A DNA stretch of 64,000 nt. It comes from Gracilimonas sp046602855. GTDB taxonomy: Bacteria > Bacteroidota > Rhodothermia > Balneolales > Balneolaceae. Positions 29,587-37,345 of the stretch are shown here, piece by piece (position 1 is the stretch's first letter; each line of letters starts with the position of its first letter). Position numbers and translations under genes: made by a program. The notes under the pieces were generated by a model. The model was not told the DNA's origin. It worked only from the letters and a program-made list of their open reading frames with translations, and did not search any database. The stretch covers positions 682,001 through 746,000 of the forward strand of contig NZ_JBKINJ010000002.1 of assembly GCF_046602855.1 (NCBI RefSeq), given 5' to 3'.

Positions 29587-29740
29587 CCTGTGCAATCGGA
29601 TCAAGCCAGTCACGCATCGCCAAGCTTGAAGGGGGTGATCCAGGTATTTCTCTGGATCTCATGATTAAAGTACTTCTACGGCTTGGAACATCAAAAAAGC
29701 AGATTGGAAAACTGTTAGAAGGAGAGTTGGAACCAACCTG
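29587..29740 (+). pseudogene. Fragment of an XRE-type HTH (antitoxin-like) gene in remnant cassette 8
   Basis: In the + strand, a frame starting after a TAA at 29577-29579 encodes ACAIGSSQSRIAKLEGGDPG, then ISLDLMIKVLLRLGTSKKQI and a stop after LEPT. This is the second half of an XRE helix-turn-helix of the HigA-like antitoxin class. No start codon or first helix is present. It runs opposite to the other cassette genes, as toxin-antitoxin cassettes with their own promoter often do. The cassette is only about 183 bp, so the rest of the gene and its attC have been lost. Confidence 0.7.
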
Positions 29741-29751
29741 ATTCGAAGGGT

Positions 29752-29879
29752 ACTTAACGGCCTGGCGCGTAACCGGCGCACAGGCCAATGTGAATGCGAT
29801 TATAGTTTACTATTTGGCACCCAGAAAACAAAACAGGCAGGGTAGGCGAGGTGCGTCCGCGTTAATGCGCGGGTTAGGT
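29752..29879 (-). repeat. attC7 (long class, 128 bp)
   Basis: This is the distal attC of cassette 7. The R' core GTTAAGT (minus strand) is at 29758-29752 and the R'' core is at 29879-29873. Inner arms GGCGCGTAACCGGCGC and GCGTCCGCGTTAATGCGC form the bulged stem. R'' (GTTAGGTTTAAC on +) matches the start of cassette 7 (GTTAAGTGTAAC) at 10 of 12 positions. Confidence 0.85.
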
Positions 29880-29890
29880 TTAACATTAAA

Positions 29891-31012
29891 TTACTTACTC
29901 TTTTCGTGAGTTACCTGTATCCATTCTTTGAGACCTATTAGTACATGTTCTGCGGCAGGTGGGTCCAAGTTCGATAATACTATTATTGTGTTGTCTGTCT
30001 TTAGATTAGTCCTGAGCCAAGTATTTGCTCCTTCAATCCCTCCTGCAAATCCAAATCTTGTAGCATTTTTTTGATCTTCTTCAAACTGATTCATCAGGAG
30101 GGCAGTGTGCCGTTCATCCAATAACTTACCATCTATTACAGCACGTTGATAACGGTATAAGTCCTCGACTGTTGAATAAGCACCACCTGCGGGGGAACAA
30201 CGATAAGCCATTCTATCGTAAGCTGGTACTAACTCTCCATTTGAATTTTTTGTATAAGGTGTCGCGCGGCTATCCGCTGGTTCATGAATAAAACACCCTG
30301 TAGAAATCATATCAACTGGTTCCCAGATGTTCTTATTCACTGCTTCTTCATATGAGAGTCCGGAAGCAACCTCTATGATGGCGCCAAGCAGTTCATAGTT
30401 AATATTACTATAGATCATTTTAGTATCTGGCTCAACCTTGGGTTTAATACTACGGATAAGTTTTACGTAGTCAGACACAGTTCGGAAATCTTTGGGATTG
30501 TTTTGATAGGCCGATTCGCTCATATAGTCACCCCACCCTGATTTCATTTGCAGTAAGTGACGAATTGTAACCTTTTGTCCATAATTATTCGGAAGTCCAT
30601 CAATCCATTTGCCGATAGGTTCATCCAGACTAACAGTACCATTTTGGGCTAGTTTTAAAATTGTTGTAGCTGTGAACAATTTGCCAACAGACGCTAGGTT
30701 AAAGGCTGTTTGAGGGGTACTGGCAATGTCTTTATCCCGATCTGCCAGTCCAAAAGCTTCTTCAAGTAGGATTTGATCGCCATCAGTAATCAATACAACA
30801 CCCCAGAACTTAGTCTCTTGCTCAAGAAGATCTAGTTCTTGTTGTAGCTCTTTCACATTTGAAGCTTCGAACTTTATTGGTTGAGAACGATGATTTTGAG
30901 CCGTTACCGATTTTGAAAGCATAATAAATGCAATAGATAGTATTGTAACGGATAGTAAACGGAAGTCTATATTGAAAATATTTTGGACGACAGCTGTTTT
31001 CATTGGAAACAA
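29891..31012 (-). CDS. Cassette 7: serine hydrolase, beta-lactamase (S12) family
   Basis: This is a 373-residue protein with an N-terminal hydrophobic export signal (about residues 17-38). The penicillin-binding fold motifs are SxxK in NLASVGKLFTA (Ser108), YSN in MIYSNINYELLG, and a glycine-rich third motif, GFAGGIEGANTW. It is most likely a periplasmic esterase or peptidase; beta-lactamase activity cannot be assumed though the fold permits it. It is alone in its cassette and starts about 110 bp from the cassette edge. Confidence 0.85.
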   Translation of the reverse strand: MFPMKTAVVQNIFNIDFRLLSVTILSIAFIMLSKSVTAQNHRSQPIKFEASNVKELQQELDLLEQETKFWGVVLITDGDQILLEEAFGLADRDKDIASTPQTAFNLASVGKLFTATTILKLAQNGTVSLDEPIGKWIDGLPNNYGQKVTIRHLLQMKSGWGDYMSESAYQNNPKDFRTVSDYVKLIRSIKPKVEPDTKMIYSNINYELLGAIIEVASGLSYEEAVNKNIWEPVDMISTGCFIHEPADSRATPYTKNSNGELVPAYDRMAYRCSPAGGAYSTVEDLYRYQRAVIDGKLLDERHTALLMNQFEEDQKNATRFGFAGGIEGANTWLRTNLKTDNTIIVLSNLDPPAAEHVLIGLKEWIQVTHEKSK

Positions 31013-31115
31013 TGTTGAATTTGAGTTGATACATTAAATGTAGGAGCTACGTAAAAACAGAAAAATAGTTACAGAATATTTCAGGGAATGCATAGGAAAG
31101 ATAAAAATTGGTTAC

Positions 31116-31241
31116 ACTTAACGACATGGCGCATAAGGTGCGCACGCAAGATTGTTGATCTGTTAAATATTGAACGGAGAGCTAAAAAGCCAGAAAGTTG
31201 TAAGAGGGGCGAGGTGCGTCCCCTTAATGCGCGTGTTAGCT
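31116..31241 (-). repeat. attC6 (long class, 126 bp)
   Basis: The R' core ACTTAAC is at 31116-31122 on + and the R'' core GTTAGCT at 31235-31241. Inner arms GGCGCATAAGGTGCGC and GCGTCCCCTTAATGCGC are shared with attC1 and attC7. R'' with flank pairs with the first bases of cassette 6 at 12 of 13 positions. Confidence 0.88.
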
Positions 31242-31254
31242 GTTTTTCTGCTAG

Positions 31255-31983
31255 CTATATTTTGATTAATTCAAAATATACTTCATGAATTTCATCGCCA
31301 ACTGGTACTTCTAAGCGATATTTACTGAATGATTTATGTTTAAAAATGATATTGCCTGCAATATAAGAGCCGGGAAATAGTGTAGTTTTCATGAGCAAGC
31401 CTTCTTTTACACTATTTCTATAAAGTTCTGCTTGTCTAGCTTGTTTATTTAGTTGTCTTTGATTTTCTGCTTGGGCAGCTCTTTTTTCACTTTCATCAGT
31501 GGTGGTCGAGTTTCCATAATAGTTATATGATGTGCCATCGGAACCATAAGCTGTTCCATAAGTTGTTGTTGTAGAAGTGCCTGCATCCATATCTTCCATT
31601 GCTTTACCAAAAGCTGATAAGGCTAATGCCAAGTTTTGTTGGTTACGCATCTTTTTTAAATACCTCTTGGGATTATATGTATGTAGTTGCTTAGTGCTCC
31701 CATCAGATTCTATCCCATAAACCTTAACATCTTCTGGAAAGACGTTAATATATTGTTCTTGAGATTCATTTTTGAAGAATACAAAAAGAGTTATTTCTTT
31801 ATTTTCTCTTTCTCCAAAGAAAGCCACAGTAGAGCTATCTTCTACAGATAATGCTATTTCCTTTCCCTCAGAAAGAAATTTACCAACGCCATTTTTCGTA
31901 TCTTTTTTAGGTGAGACGTATGAAGTCGTAGAACAACTGGCGATGAAAAGTGAAAAAAGTAACAGTGATATTAAGTTTTTCAT
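31255..31983 (-). CDS. Cassette 6: lipoprotein of unknown function
   Basis: This is a 242-residue protein with a lipoprotein signal (ISLLLFSLFIASCST, lipid Cys at residue 17). A beta-rich region (about residues 40-100) is followed by a Thr/Gly/Tyr-rich low-complexity stretch (about residues 135-165) and a Lys/Gln/Arg-rich helix. It is not recognised. The spacing to the cassette edge (about 50 bp) and a single gene are typical. Confidence 0.8.
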   Translation of the reverse strand: MKNLISLLLFSLFIASCSTTSYVSPKKDTKNGVGKFLSEGKEIALSVEDSSTVAFFGERENKEITLFVFFKNESQEQYINVFPEDVKVYGIESDGSTKQLHTYNPKRYLKKMRNQQNLALALSAFGKAMEDMDAGTSTTTTYGTAYGSDGTSYNYYGNSTTTDESEKRAAQAENQRQLNKQARQAELYRNSVKEGLLMKTTLFPGSYIAGNIIFKHKSFSKYRLEVPVGDEIHEVYFELIKI

Positions 31984-32030
31984 AAATATCCCATCTCAGT
32001 GATGATTTATGATCATAATATACAAAAAAT

Positions 32031-32120
32031 AGCTAACGACCCGGCGTTTAAGCGGCGAGTCTGGGATTTAAAATTAAGGTTTCGAACCCTAAACGAGTCC
32101 GCTTGAAACGCTTGTTATAG
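32031..32120 (-). repeat. attC5 (short class, 90 bp)
   Basis: The cores are AGCTAAC (32031-32037) and GTTATAG (32114-32120) on +. The inner arms (CCGGCGTTTAAGCGGCGAG and GAGTCCGCTTGAAACGC) pair with bulges and are nearly the same as attC2. R'' pairs with the first ten bases of cassette 5. Confidence 0.88.
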
Positions 32121-32132
32121 GGCGCTCATAAG

Positions 32133-32804
32133 TTAAAGAAGAAAGTCAATTGCATGTATAGCATTTGCTTTACTACTTAGAATTCCATTTTCCTCTGCTT
32201 CTTTGTAGAAGTTAATTACGGCTTGTTTCATTAGAGTGTTGTTCTTTTTCCAAACTGGTTTCAAATGTTTTACCCACAATTCTAATTCCTCTTTAGTAGA
32301 CACTGAGGATTTTTTACCACCAACAAATACTTTAGCAGATCTCAGAATTGAAGTAGCAAGATCTTTGTCGATGATTTTATCTGGTGTACTCCAATTTTTG
32401 TTTTTAAAATACTCGGTATAAAAAGCCAGCTGTTTTAAATATTCAAATGATTTTTTTGACTTCTCATCAGACAGTAAATACTTCAGTTCATCAAAATGAT
32501 TATTACCCTTTTGAACTGCTTCGAAAAAAGCCAATCCCCAGTTTTTATCTAAGTGATTTCTAAATCGTTTCCATTCTTTATTTAATTCTTTTTGATCGTC
32601 TTCCATTAGAATAGATCGAATGATAGAAACTTTACCGGCTTCTTCAACAGCTAAAATTGATAATGCTGTTGCTCGCTCATACCTACCATGCTTATATAAC
32701 AGCTCAGCATCATCTATAAGTGAATGAGCGTTACTTTTAATGGCATTGATACCTTCAGCAGCTTTTTCTGGTGTTAGCTTTTGATTGTATTGCGATTTTT
32801 TCAT
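32133..32804 (-). CDS. Cassette 5b: AbiV-like HEPN abortive-infection protein
   Basis: This is a 223-residue soluble, highly charged helical protein. It shows the AbiV family pattern: EGINAIKSNAHSLIDDAELL near the start, YERATALSILAVEEAGK (the EExGK motif) and WKRFRNHLDK (FRxHxxK, with the conserved His of the HEPN active region). AbiV aborts phage growth in Lactococcus; related HEPN proteins act as RNases. It begins 16 bp after the stop codon of the membrane protein in the same cassette, so the two are probably co-translated. The family call is by pattern only. Confidence 0.72.
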   Translation of the reverse strand: MKKSQYNQKLTPEKAAEGINAIKSNAHSLIDDAELLYKHGRYERATALSILAVEEAGKVSIIRSILMEDDQKELNKEWKRFRNHLDKNWGLAFFEAVQKGNNHFDELKYLLSDEKSKKSFEYLKQLAFYTEYFKNKNWSTPDKIIDKDLATSILRSAKVFVGGKKSSVSTKEELELWVKHLKPVWKKNNTLMKQAVINFYKEAEENGILSSKANAIHAIDFLL

Positions 32805-32820
32805 GCAAATTCAGTATTTG

Positions 32821-34008
32821 TCAGTAGTTATCGGAATTAGTAGCGAAACTATTATTTGAAGATTCATTTATTAAAAAAGAAACCGGCGTAAAATACTGAA
32901 CGAGTGCTAATGGTATTGTTGAGTAATATGATGTTTTATTTAACTCTTGTTGACTCATTGCTAATCTATACATTTCAGATTCAATATCATCTGGTAAAGG
33001 AAGGAGAATTTCTTGAAATAATTCTTTCTCGCTTTTTTCCTCCACATAGACTGTGACTTTTTCGATATCATTCTCTGTGTATTCTAAGTAGTTAATAGAC
33101 AATAGACTATCAATGTTTTGGTAAAGGGAAAGACTTTTTTTGAAAAAAGTCTCATTTCTCTGAAACTTAAGACTGTCTTGTATACTTTTTAAAACTCCAA
33201 TATTTCGTTTTATATTTTGTCTGTATTCGAGAGATTCTTCAATTGAACCTGAAGCAATAGTGTCTAACGGTACTTGGAATGTGTAATAAGGAATGGTTTT
33301 ACCATTTTCTTTTATCAGAACACGGTGTGTTGGATATTTAAAGTAATTTTTTATGGGTTCGCCCTTTTCAATTCTTTCCTTCATTATTTGGTCTACATAA
33401 TAAGGGCTTTCAAAAGTTGTATAATCATCAATACTTAATGATGAAATCCCCATTATTAGGATATTTAGGAAAAGTAGATTAAGGGATATTCCAGCCACAA
33501 TATGGCGAAGACGGCTATAAAAAATATTAGCTGAGTAAAAGAAAATGTAAAGGTATAATATTAATACTATTAGGTTGTGGGCGAAATAATAATTGTAGTT
33601 TTCAAATGAAACGAAAAGTCCAAAGAATACTATTTGGAAAGGTGCTATTAAAATCTTGGCAAGAATTGAAAAAAATGTCACCTTTTCAAGAGAAAAGGAT
33701 ACAGGGGTGAATTTGCTGATTGTTAGAGCGCTGACAGATAAAATTAATACTATCGTAAACAAGGATGCTAATTCAAAAATCATGAATTTTATCATCTCTC
33801 TCAAAGTAATATTCTCGATGGTAAAATAGCCCAGAAAGATTAGCAGCATTATATAAAAGAGAACCTGTAGAAATTTTTCTTCAAAATCTTTTTGGAAGAA
33901 TTTTTTAAAAAAAGATTTAGGTTTTAAATAAAAGATTGGCAACTCTTTAATAAACTTTAGAAGCCTTTCAAAACCTACGTACTCTAATATTTTTTCAATC
34001 GATCCCAT
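32821..34008 (-). CDS. Cassette 5a: polytopic membrane protein, Yip1-like N-terminus
   Basis: This is a 395-residue protein. The N-terminus (FYLKPKSFFKKFFQKDFEEK) followed by about five hydrophobic helices (approximately residues 48-190) recalls Yip1-type membrane domains, though the match is weak. The C-terminal half (about 200 residues, charged, helical and beta-mixed) is soluble. It starts 23 bp inside the cassette and precedes the AbiV-like gene by 16 bp. Two-gene cassettes are uncommon. A joint defence or stress function is inferred only from this linkage. Confidence 0.75.
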   Translation of the reverse strand: MGSIEKILEYVGFERLLKFIKELPIFYLKPKSFFKKFFQKDFEEKFLQVLFYIMLLIFLGYFTIENITLREMIKFMIFELASLFTIVLILSVSALTISKFTPVSFSLEKVTFFSILAKILIAPFQIVFFGLFVSFENYNYYFAHNLIVLILYLYIFFYSANIFYSRLRHIVAGISLNLLFLNILIMGISSLSIDDYTTFESPYYVDQIMKERIEKGEPIKNYFKYPTHRVLIKENGKTIPYYTFQVPLDTIASGSIEESLEYRQNIKRNIGVLKSIQDSLKFQRNETFFKKSLSLYQNIDSLLSINYLEYTENDIEKVTVYVEEKSEKELFQEILLPLPDDIESEMYRLAMSQQELNKTSYYSTIPLALVQYFTPVSFLINESSNNSFATNSDNY

Positions 34009-34025
34009 ATTGATCTTTTATAGCC

Positions 34026-34148
34026 CTATAACGACCTTGCGTTTAAACGGCGCGGGGATTATGATTTTCTTTGAAGTAGCAAAATTAATTCCTGGCAATC
34101 AATTTCCATCGCACCTCGTCCGCGACCGATTTAAAACGCATGTTAGTG
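34026..34148 (-). repeat. attC4 (long class, 123 bp)
   Basis: The cores are CTATAAC (34026-34032) and GTTAGTG (34142-34148) on +. Inner arms TTGCGTTTAAACGGCGCGG and CGTCCGCGACCGATTTAAAACGC pair with bulges. R'' with flank (GTTAGTGTGCT) matches the first 11 bases of cassette 4 exactly. Confidence 0.88.
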
Positions 34149-34163
34149 TGCTGGTTCTATTGT

Positions 34164-34685
34164 TCAATATCCTTCAATAATTTGAAACGGCTCTTTTCTT
34201 TCCATTAGTATTCTTTTTCCGGTTGCGTCAATGAAGTAGATTTCGCCTTTACGTGAACTTTCTCTCAACATATTCTTGTAATAAGTACTGTCCGACAACT
34301 CCAGTTTGTCATCATCTAAGAAAGCTAAATCGCCAGTTCGTAGAACAATTCTAGAGGAACTATCTGGCGGTATCAAAACTTCACGTTCTCTCAAATTATC
34401 AAAGCTATACGATATCAGTTTTAGTGTATCATTTTCCAAAAACCATAGAAACTGATTTAAATGGCTCGAGACTTGGAATCTATCCTCAAAATTAACTTTG
34501 ACTGTATCTTTGGAGAGATTTTCAATGCGACCAAAAAAATGAATTCTTGGATAATTGTGTGATCCAATTAAATCATAGTGAATTTGAGAATTTGTAAGTA
34601 CACCTTTCGGCACACTTTCAGGCTTATTACAAGATGAAAGAGCTAAAAAAAGAATAACTAGAATTGGTAGAATAGTTTCTTTCAT
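34164..34685 (-). CDS. Cassette 4: lipoprotein of unknown function
   Basis: This is a 173-residue protein with a lipoprotein signal (LPILVILFLALSSCNK, lipid Cys at residue 19). The mature part is beta-rich (VKVNFEDRFQVSS, SSRIVLRTGDLAFL), like small Bacteroidota envelope lipoproteins. No family is recognised. It fills cassette 4 almost entirely. Confidence 0.78.
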   Translation of the reverse strand: MKETILPILVILFLALSSCNKPESVPKGVLTNSQIHYDLIGSHNYPRIHFFGRIENLSKDTVKVNFEDRFQVSSHLNQFLWFLENDTLKLISYSFDNLREREVLIPPDSSSRIVLRTGDLAFLDDDKLELSDSTYYKNMLRESSRKGEIYFIDATGKRILMERKEPFQIIEGY

Positions 34686-34695
34686 TTCTCAAGCA

Positions 34696-34783
34696 CACTA
34701 ACGGTTTGGCGGTTGTGTGGCGAGGCGATTACTATTCCAAAGCCCCGTAGACAAAACGAGTCCGCACGAACCGCTGGTTATGC
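34696..34783 (-). repeat. attC3 (short class, 88 bp)
   Basis: The cores are CACTAAC (34696-34702) and GTTATGC (34777-34783) on +. Inner arms TTTGGCGGTTGTGTGGCGAG and GAGTCCGCACGAACCGC pair with bulges. R'' (GTTATGCGT) matches the first nine bases of cassette 3. Confidence 0.86.
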
Positions 34784-34802
34784 GTTCGATTCATTAATTC
34801 TG

Positions 34803-35816
34803 TTATTGAGCAATTAAACTTTCAACTTTAGAAACCATCTCTTCTCCACGCAAATCCCGCCCAATAATAACACCCTCTGGGTCAAGTAAGTACATCCTTG
34901 GGATTCCTGAAACATTAAATAAACGAGCTAGCTCTCCTTCCCAGCCATCTTCTACATATATTTGAGGCCATTGCATTTCCCTCTCTCCAATAAAGTCCAT
35001 TAGCGTATCTTTATCTCTGTCTAACGAAATCCCGACTATTGTAAATCCATTATTTTGATAATTTTCATACAGGTCTTTTAAGTGAGGTATTTCAGGTAAA
35101 CATGGACCACACCATGTTGCCCAAAACTCCAATATTACGTATTGCCCTTCTAAGCTGGAAGGTGAAATCTTATTACCATCTAATGTTTGAAATTCAAAAT
35201 CAGGGGCTTTTTGACCAATGTTCAAAGATTCAAATTCATGCAAAAACCCCAGTCCCTGCCTGACATAAAATTCATGTGCATCGAGTTCAACAAGTTCACG
35301 TGCCAATTCAACGGCCTCATTTTTCGAGCCTTCCTGATCCGACTTTCTTCTTAGTAATTCGAGTAAAACTTCTGATCTGCTTTTCGACTCTGTCAAATTT
35401 TCTGATAAATATTCGAGAAGGTCATAATATTCAGACATTCCCAGTTCTTGATTTCTTGCATAAATACTGGAAATAGGAAGAATGATCAGCCTCCAAAGTT
35501 CAGAATCATAGTCTAGAGTTTGAAAAGCCTCACTTAAAAATTCTGATTTACCAGTATTACCCCACATTAAAAATGCCTGACCGAATGCTTTCCCACCAGT
35601 TTCAGTATCTGGATTCTCTTTGTAGTATGTATAGAACTCTGACGAATAAACATTTTGTAAGCTATCAGAATTTTCAGACTGCCTGATCTTATCCCAAGCT
35701 TGATTCATATAGTTATCAAAAGTTGAATCAACTTCTGCAGTTGAACTTTGTCCAAAAATTGTGTGAAATGGGCTAAATATCAATAAAAGGACAATTCCTG
35801 ATTTAATTCGACTCAT
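34803..35816 (-). CDS. Cassette 3: TlpA-like thioredoxin-fold protein
   Basis: This is a 337-residue protein with a signal peptide (GIVLLLIFSPFHTIFGQ). A helical N-terminal region (about residues 30-190) precedes an AhpC/TlpA-type thioredoxin domain with the redox motif FWATWCGPCLPEIP (WCGPC at 235-239) and the cis-proline GIPRMYLLD. It probably acts in the periplasm, reducing cysteines or handling peroxides. Bacteroidota carry many such proteins, so the specific partner is unknown. Confidence 0.85.
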   Translation of the reverse strand: MSRIKSGIVLLLIFSPFHTIFGQSSTAEVDSTFDNYMNQAWDKIRQSENSDSLQNVYSSEFYTYYKENPDTETGGKAFGQAFLMWGNTGKSEFLSEAFQTLDYDSELWRLIILPISSIYARNQELGMSEYYDLLEYLSENLTESKSRSEVLLELLRRKSDQEGSKNEAVELARELVELDAHEFYVRQGLGFLHEFESLNIGQKAPDFEFQTLDGNKISPSSLEGQYVILEFWATWCGPCLPEIPHLKDLYENYQNNGFTIVGISLDRDKDTLMDFIGEREMQWPQIYVEDGWEGELARLFNVSGIPRMYLLDPEGVIIGRDLRGEEMVSKVESLIAQ

Positions 35817-35846
35817 CTTACTTGTGTATGGTTTTAATTTGAAGAC

Positions 35847-35937
35847 GCATAACGACCCAGCGTTTAAGCGGCGAGCCGAGTTGTTAAAATTAAGGTCCCG
35901 AATCCTAACCGAGTCCGCTTAAAACGCCTTGTTAGGC
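35847..35937 (-). repeat. attC2 (short class, 91 bp)
   Basis: The cores are GCATAAC (35847-35853) and GTTAGGC (35931-35937) on +. The inner arms CCAGCGTTTAAGCGGCGAG and GAGTCCGCTTAAAACGCC pair with bulges. R'' plus flank (GTTAGGCGGATTT) matches the first 13 bases of cassette 2 exactly. The stop codon of the cassette 2 gene lies inside the R'' core. Confidence 0.9.
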
Positions 35938-36408
35938 GGATTTAAATTCTGACAAATTACGAATGAAGTTCACTTTCTCTCTTTTAATGAAACTAGTAAT
36001 TTTTTTCTGTTCTCCTTCCTCGTCAAAAGTAAACTCCATCAGATTGCTAAAGATTTTATCCTGAGTAATGCTGGTAATCTGTTTAATATATATATCATCT
36101 GGATTAAGAATTTCATTTGCAAACACAGGTCCTCGAATAGTGAATTTCATATTATTCTGATCTAAATAAGCAATGTCTAAAAACCTCATAGTCCTGACGA
36201 CCCGAAACCAATGGGGAAATATGATCAGCCAAAATATTCCTAAAACAAATAATATTGCCAAAGACAGTGAAATGGGATCATTTTGAATATTACTCCAAAT
36301 ACGATTTACAAATAAAACGAATAAGGCACTACCACTTAGAATCACTAATGTGATCCCTAAAAAACTATTATTCCAAAAGGTATTCGATACGTTTTCTGAT
36401 TTTATCAT
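35932..36408 (-). CDS. Cassette 2: small membrane protein of unknown function
   Basis: From ATG 36408 (an upstream in-frame TTG at 36423 is possible) this gives about 158 residues. Two hydrophobic helices (LGITLVILSGSALFVLFV and LSLAILFVLGIFWLIIFP) are followed by a beta-rich C-terminal half that looks like a small PH-like or similar cytoplasmic domain. No family is named. Its stop codon is inside attC2, so the gene ends exactly at the recombination site. Confidence 0.7.
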   Translation of the reverse strand: MIKSENVSNTFWNNSFLGITLVILSGSALFVLFVNRIWSNIQNDPISLSLAILFVLGIFWLIIFPHWFRVVRTMRFLDIAYLDQNNMKFTIRGPVFANEILNPDDIYIKQITSITQDKIFSNLMEFTFDEEGEQKKITSFIKREKVNFIRNLSEFKSA

Positions 36409-36427
36409 ATATCTATAATTCAAATCC

Positions 36428-36551
36428 GCCTAACGACCCAGCGCATAACGGGCGCGGGGATTATGAGTTAATAAACGGTTAAAATTTCAAAACAAACAAC
36501 CCTGGAAATCAACGGTACGTCCGCGTCCCCAGTTGATGCGCATTGTTAGCC
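36428..36551 (-). repeat. attC1 (long class, 124 bp)
   Basis: The cores are GCCTAAC (36428-36434) and GTTAGCC (36545-36551) on +. Inner arms CCCAGCGCATAACGGGCGCG and CGCGTCCCCAGTTGATGCGC form the bulged stem; the apical part is about 70 bases. R'' plus flank (GTTAGCCGTATT) matches the first 12 bases of cassette 1 exactly. Confidence 0.92.
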
Positions 36552-36557
36552 GTATTT

Positions 36558-37271
36558 CTATAGCCAAGTATCGTTAATCTCAGATTTCTTAATCTTAAAT
36601 TTTAGTTGATGCTTCTCTTTAAGGAATTCAATGATTTCTTGAAGTCCGTATTCAATAGCAAAAGGTGAAAGGTATACTTCTTCAAGCAACTCATTCAGGT
36701 TCACATTAATGTTCTTGAAACGTAAATTTTCATCATCGCCAATTCGTGTGAGACAACGAACTTCTTGTTCAAAATTATAGTATATGTGTTTAGTAAGTAG
36801 AGTAGAAAATTGTCCAAAACCATACACTGGATTATTTTTATCGAAATATTGTACTTCACCAATAAATATTTCTTCTTTTGCGCTACTAAAGCTACGCTTG
36901 AGATGTTCAAGGTCAGTTTTAATTGCTACACCAAGCTTATCTTTCGCATACATTTTCCAAAGTGCAAACGACTCATGTTCTGCGGCAGTCCATGAAGATA
37001 TTAATGTCTGATTTCTTGGGTAGTCTTCCATGAATTCTTTGAAAACATCAACAAAATTGTCATCCCTACCTTGTCTTTTATCATGCTCTTTCATCAATTT
37101 ATATACCGTATCTGGAATCTTTCCTTCCAACTGATCACCCAACATTTCAATTGATGAGAAAAAAAGTGTTGAGGTATTTATGATTTTCAAAAATTTCCAC
37201 AAATCCATGTACCTCCACAAAGGAAGATTCTGAATATTTTTAGTGGTTAAATCTTCGTGATCAGTGTACAT
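36558..37271 (-). CDS. Cassette 1: DUF2971 family protein
   Basis: This 237-residue soluble protein matches DUF2971: LWRYMDLWKFLKII near the start, LFFSSIEMLGDQLEGK, SSWTAAEHESFALWKMYAKD and LGVAIKTDLEHL. The function of this family is unknown; members are often found in variable regions and near defence genes. As the cassette next to attI it should be the most recently acquired and the best expressed. Confidence 0.82.
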   Translation of the reverse strand: MYTDHEDLTTKNIQNLPLWRYMDLWKFLKIINTSTLFFSSIEMLGDQLEGKIPDTVYKLMKEHDKRQGRDDNFVDVFKEFMEDYPRNQTLISSWTAAEHESFALWKMYAKDKLGVAIKTDLEHLKRSFSSAKEEIFIGEVQYFDKNNPVYGFGQFSTLLTKHIYYNFEQEVRCLTRIGDDENLRFKNINVNLNELLEEVYLSPFAIEYGLQEIIEFLKEKHQLKFKIKKSEINDTWL

Positions 37272-37281
37272 GTTGTAATAC

Positions 37282-37345
37282 GGCTAACATAGTATTATCC
37301 GAACGAGGGGTTTGTTAGGGCGAACTGTGTAAAACCCCTTGGACC
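37282..37345 (-). other. attI: primary integration site
   Basis: GTTAGCC (minus strand, 37288-37282) is the core into which cassette 1 is joined. Next to it lie an 8-bp inverted repeat AGGGGTTT/AAACCCCT (37306-37313 and 37332-37339) and TTATCCGAACG (37295-37305), which is directly repeated at 37391-37401. Such direct repeats are expected as accessory IntI-binding sites. Exact limits cannot be set by eye. Confidence 0.7.

Noticed and set aside
29576..29788. 70-residue open frame on the minus strand
   Set aside because: It overlaps attC7 and the XRE fragment on the other strand and resembles no protein.
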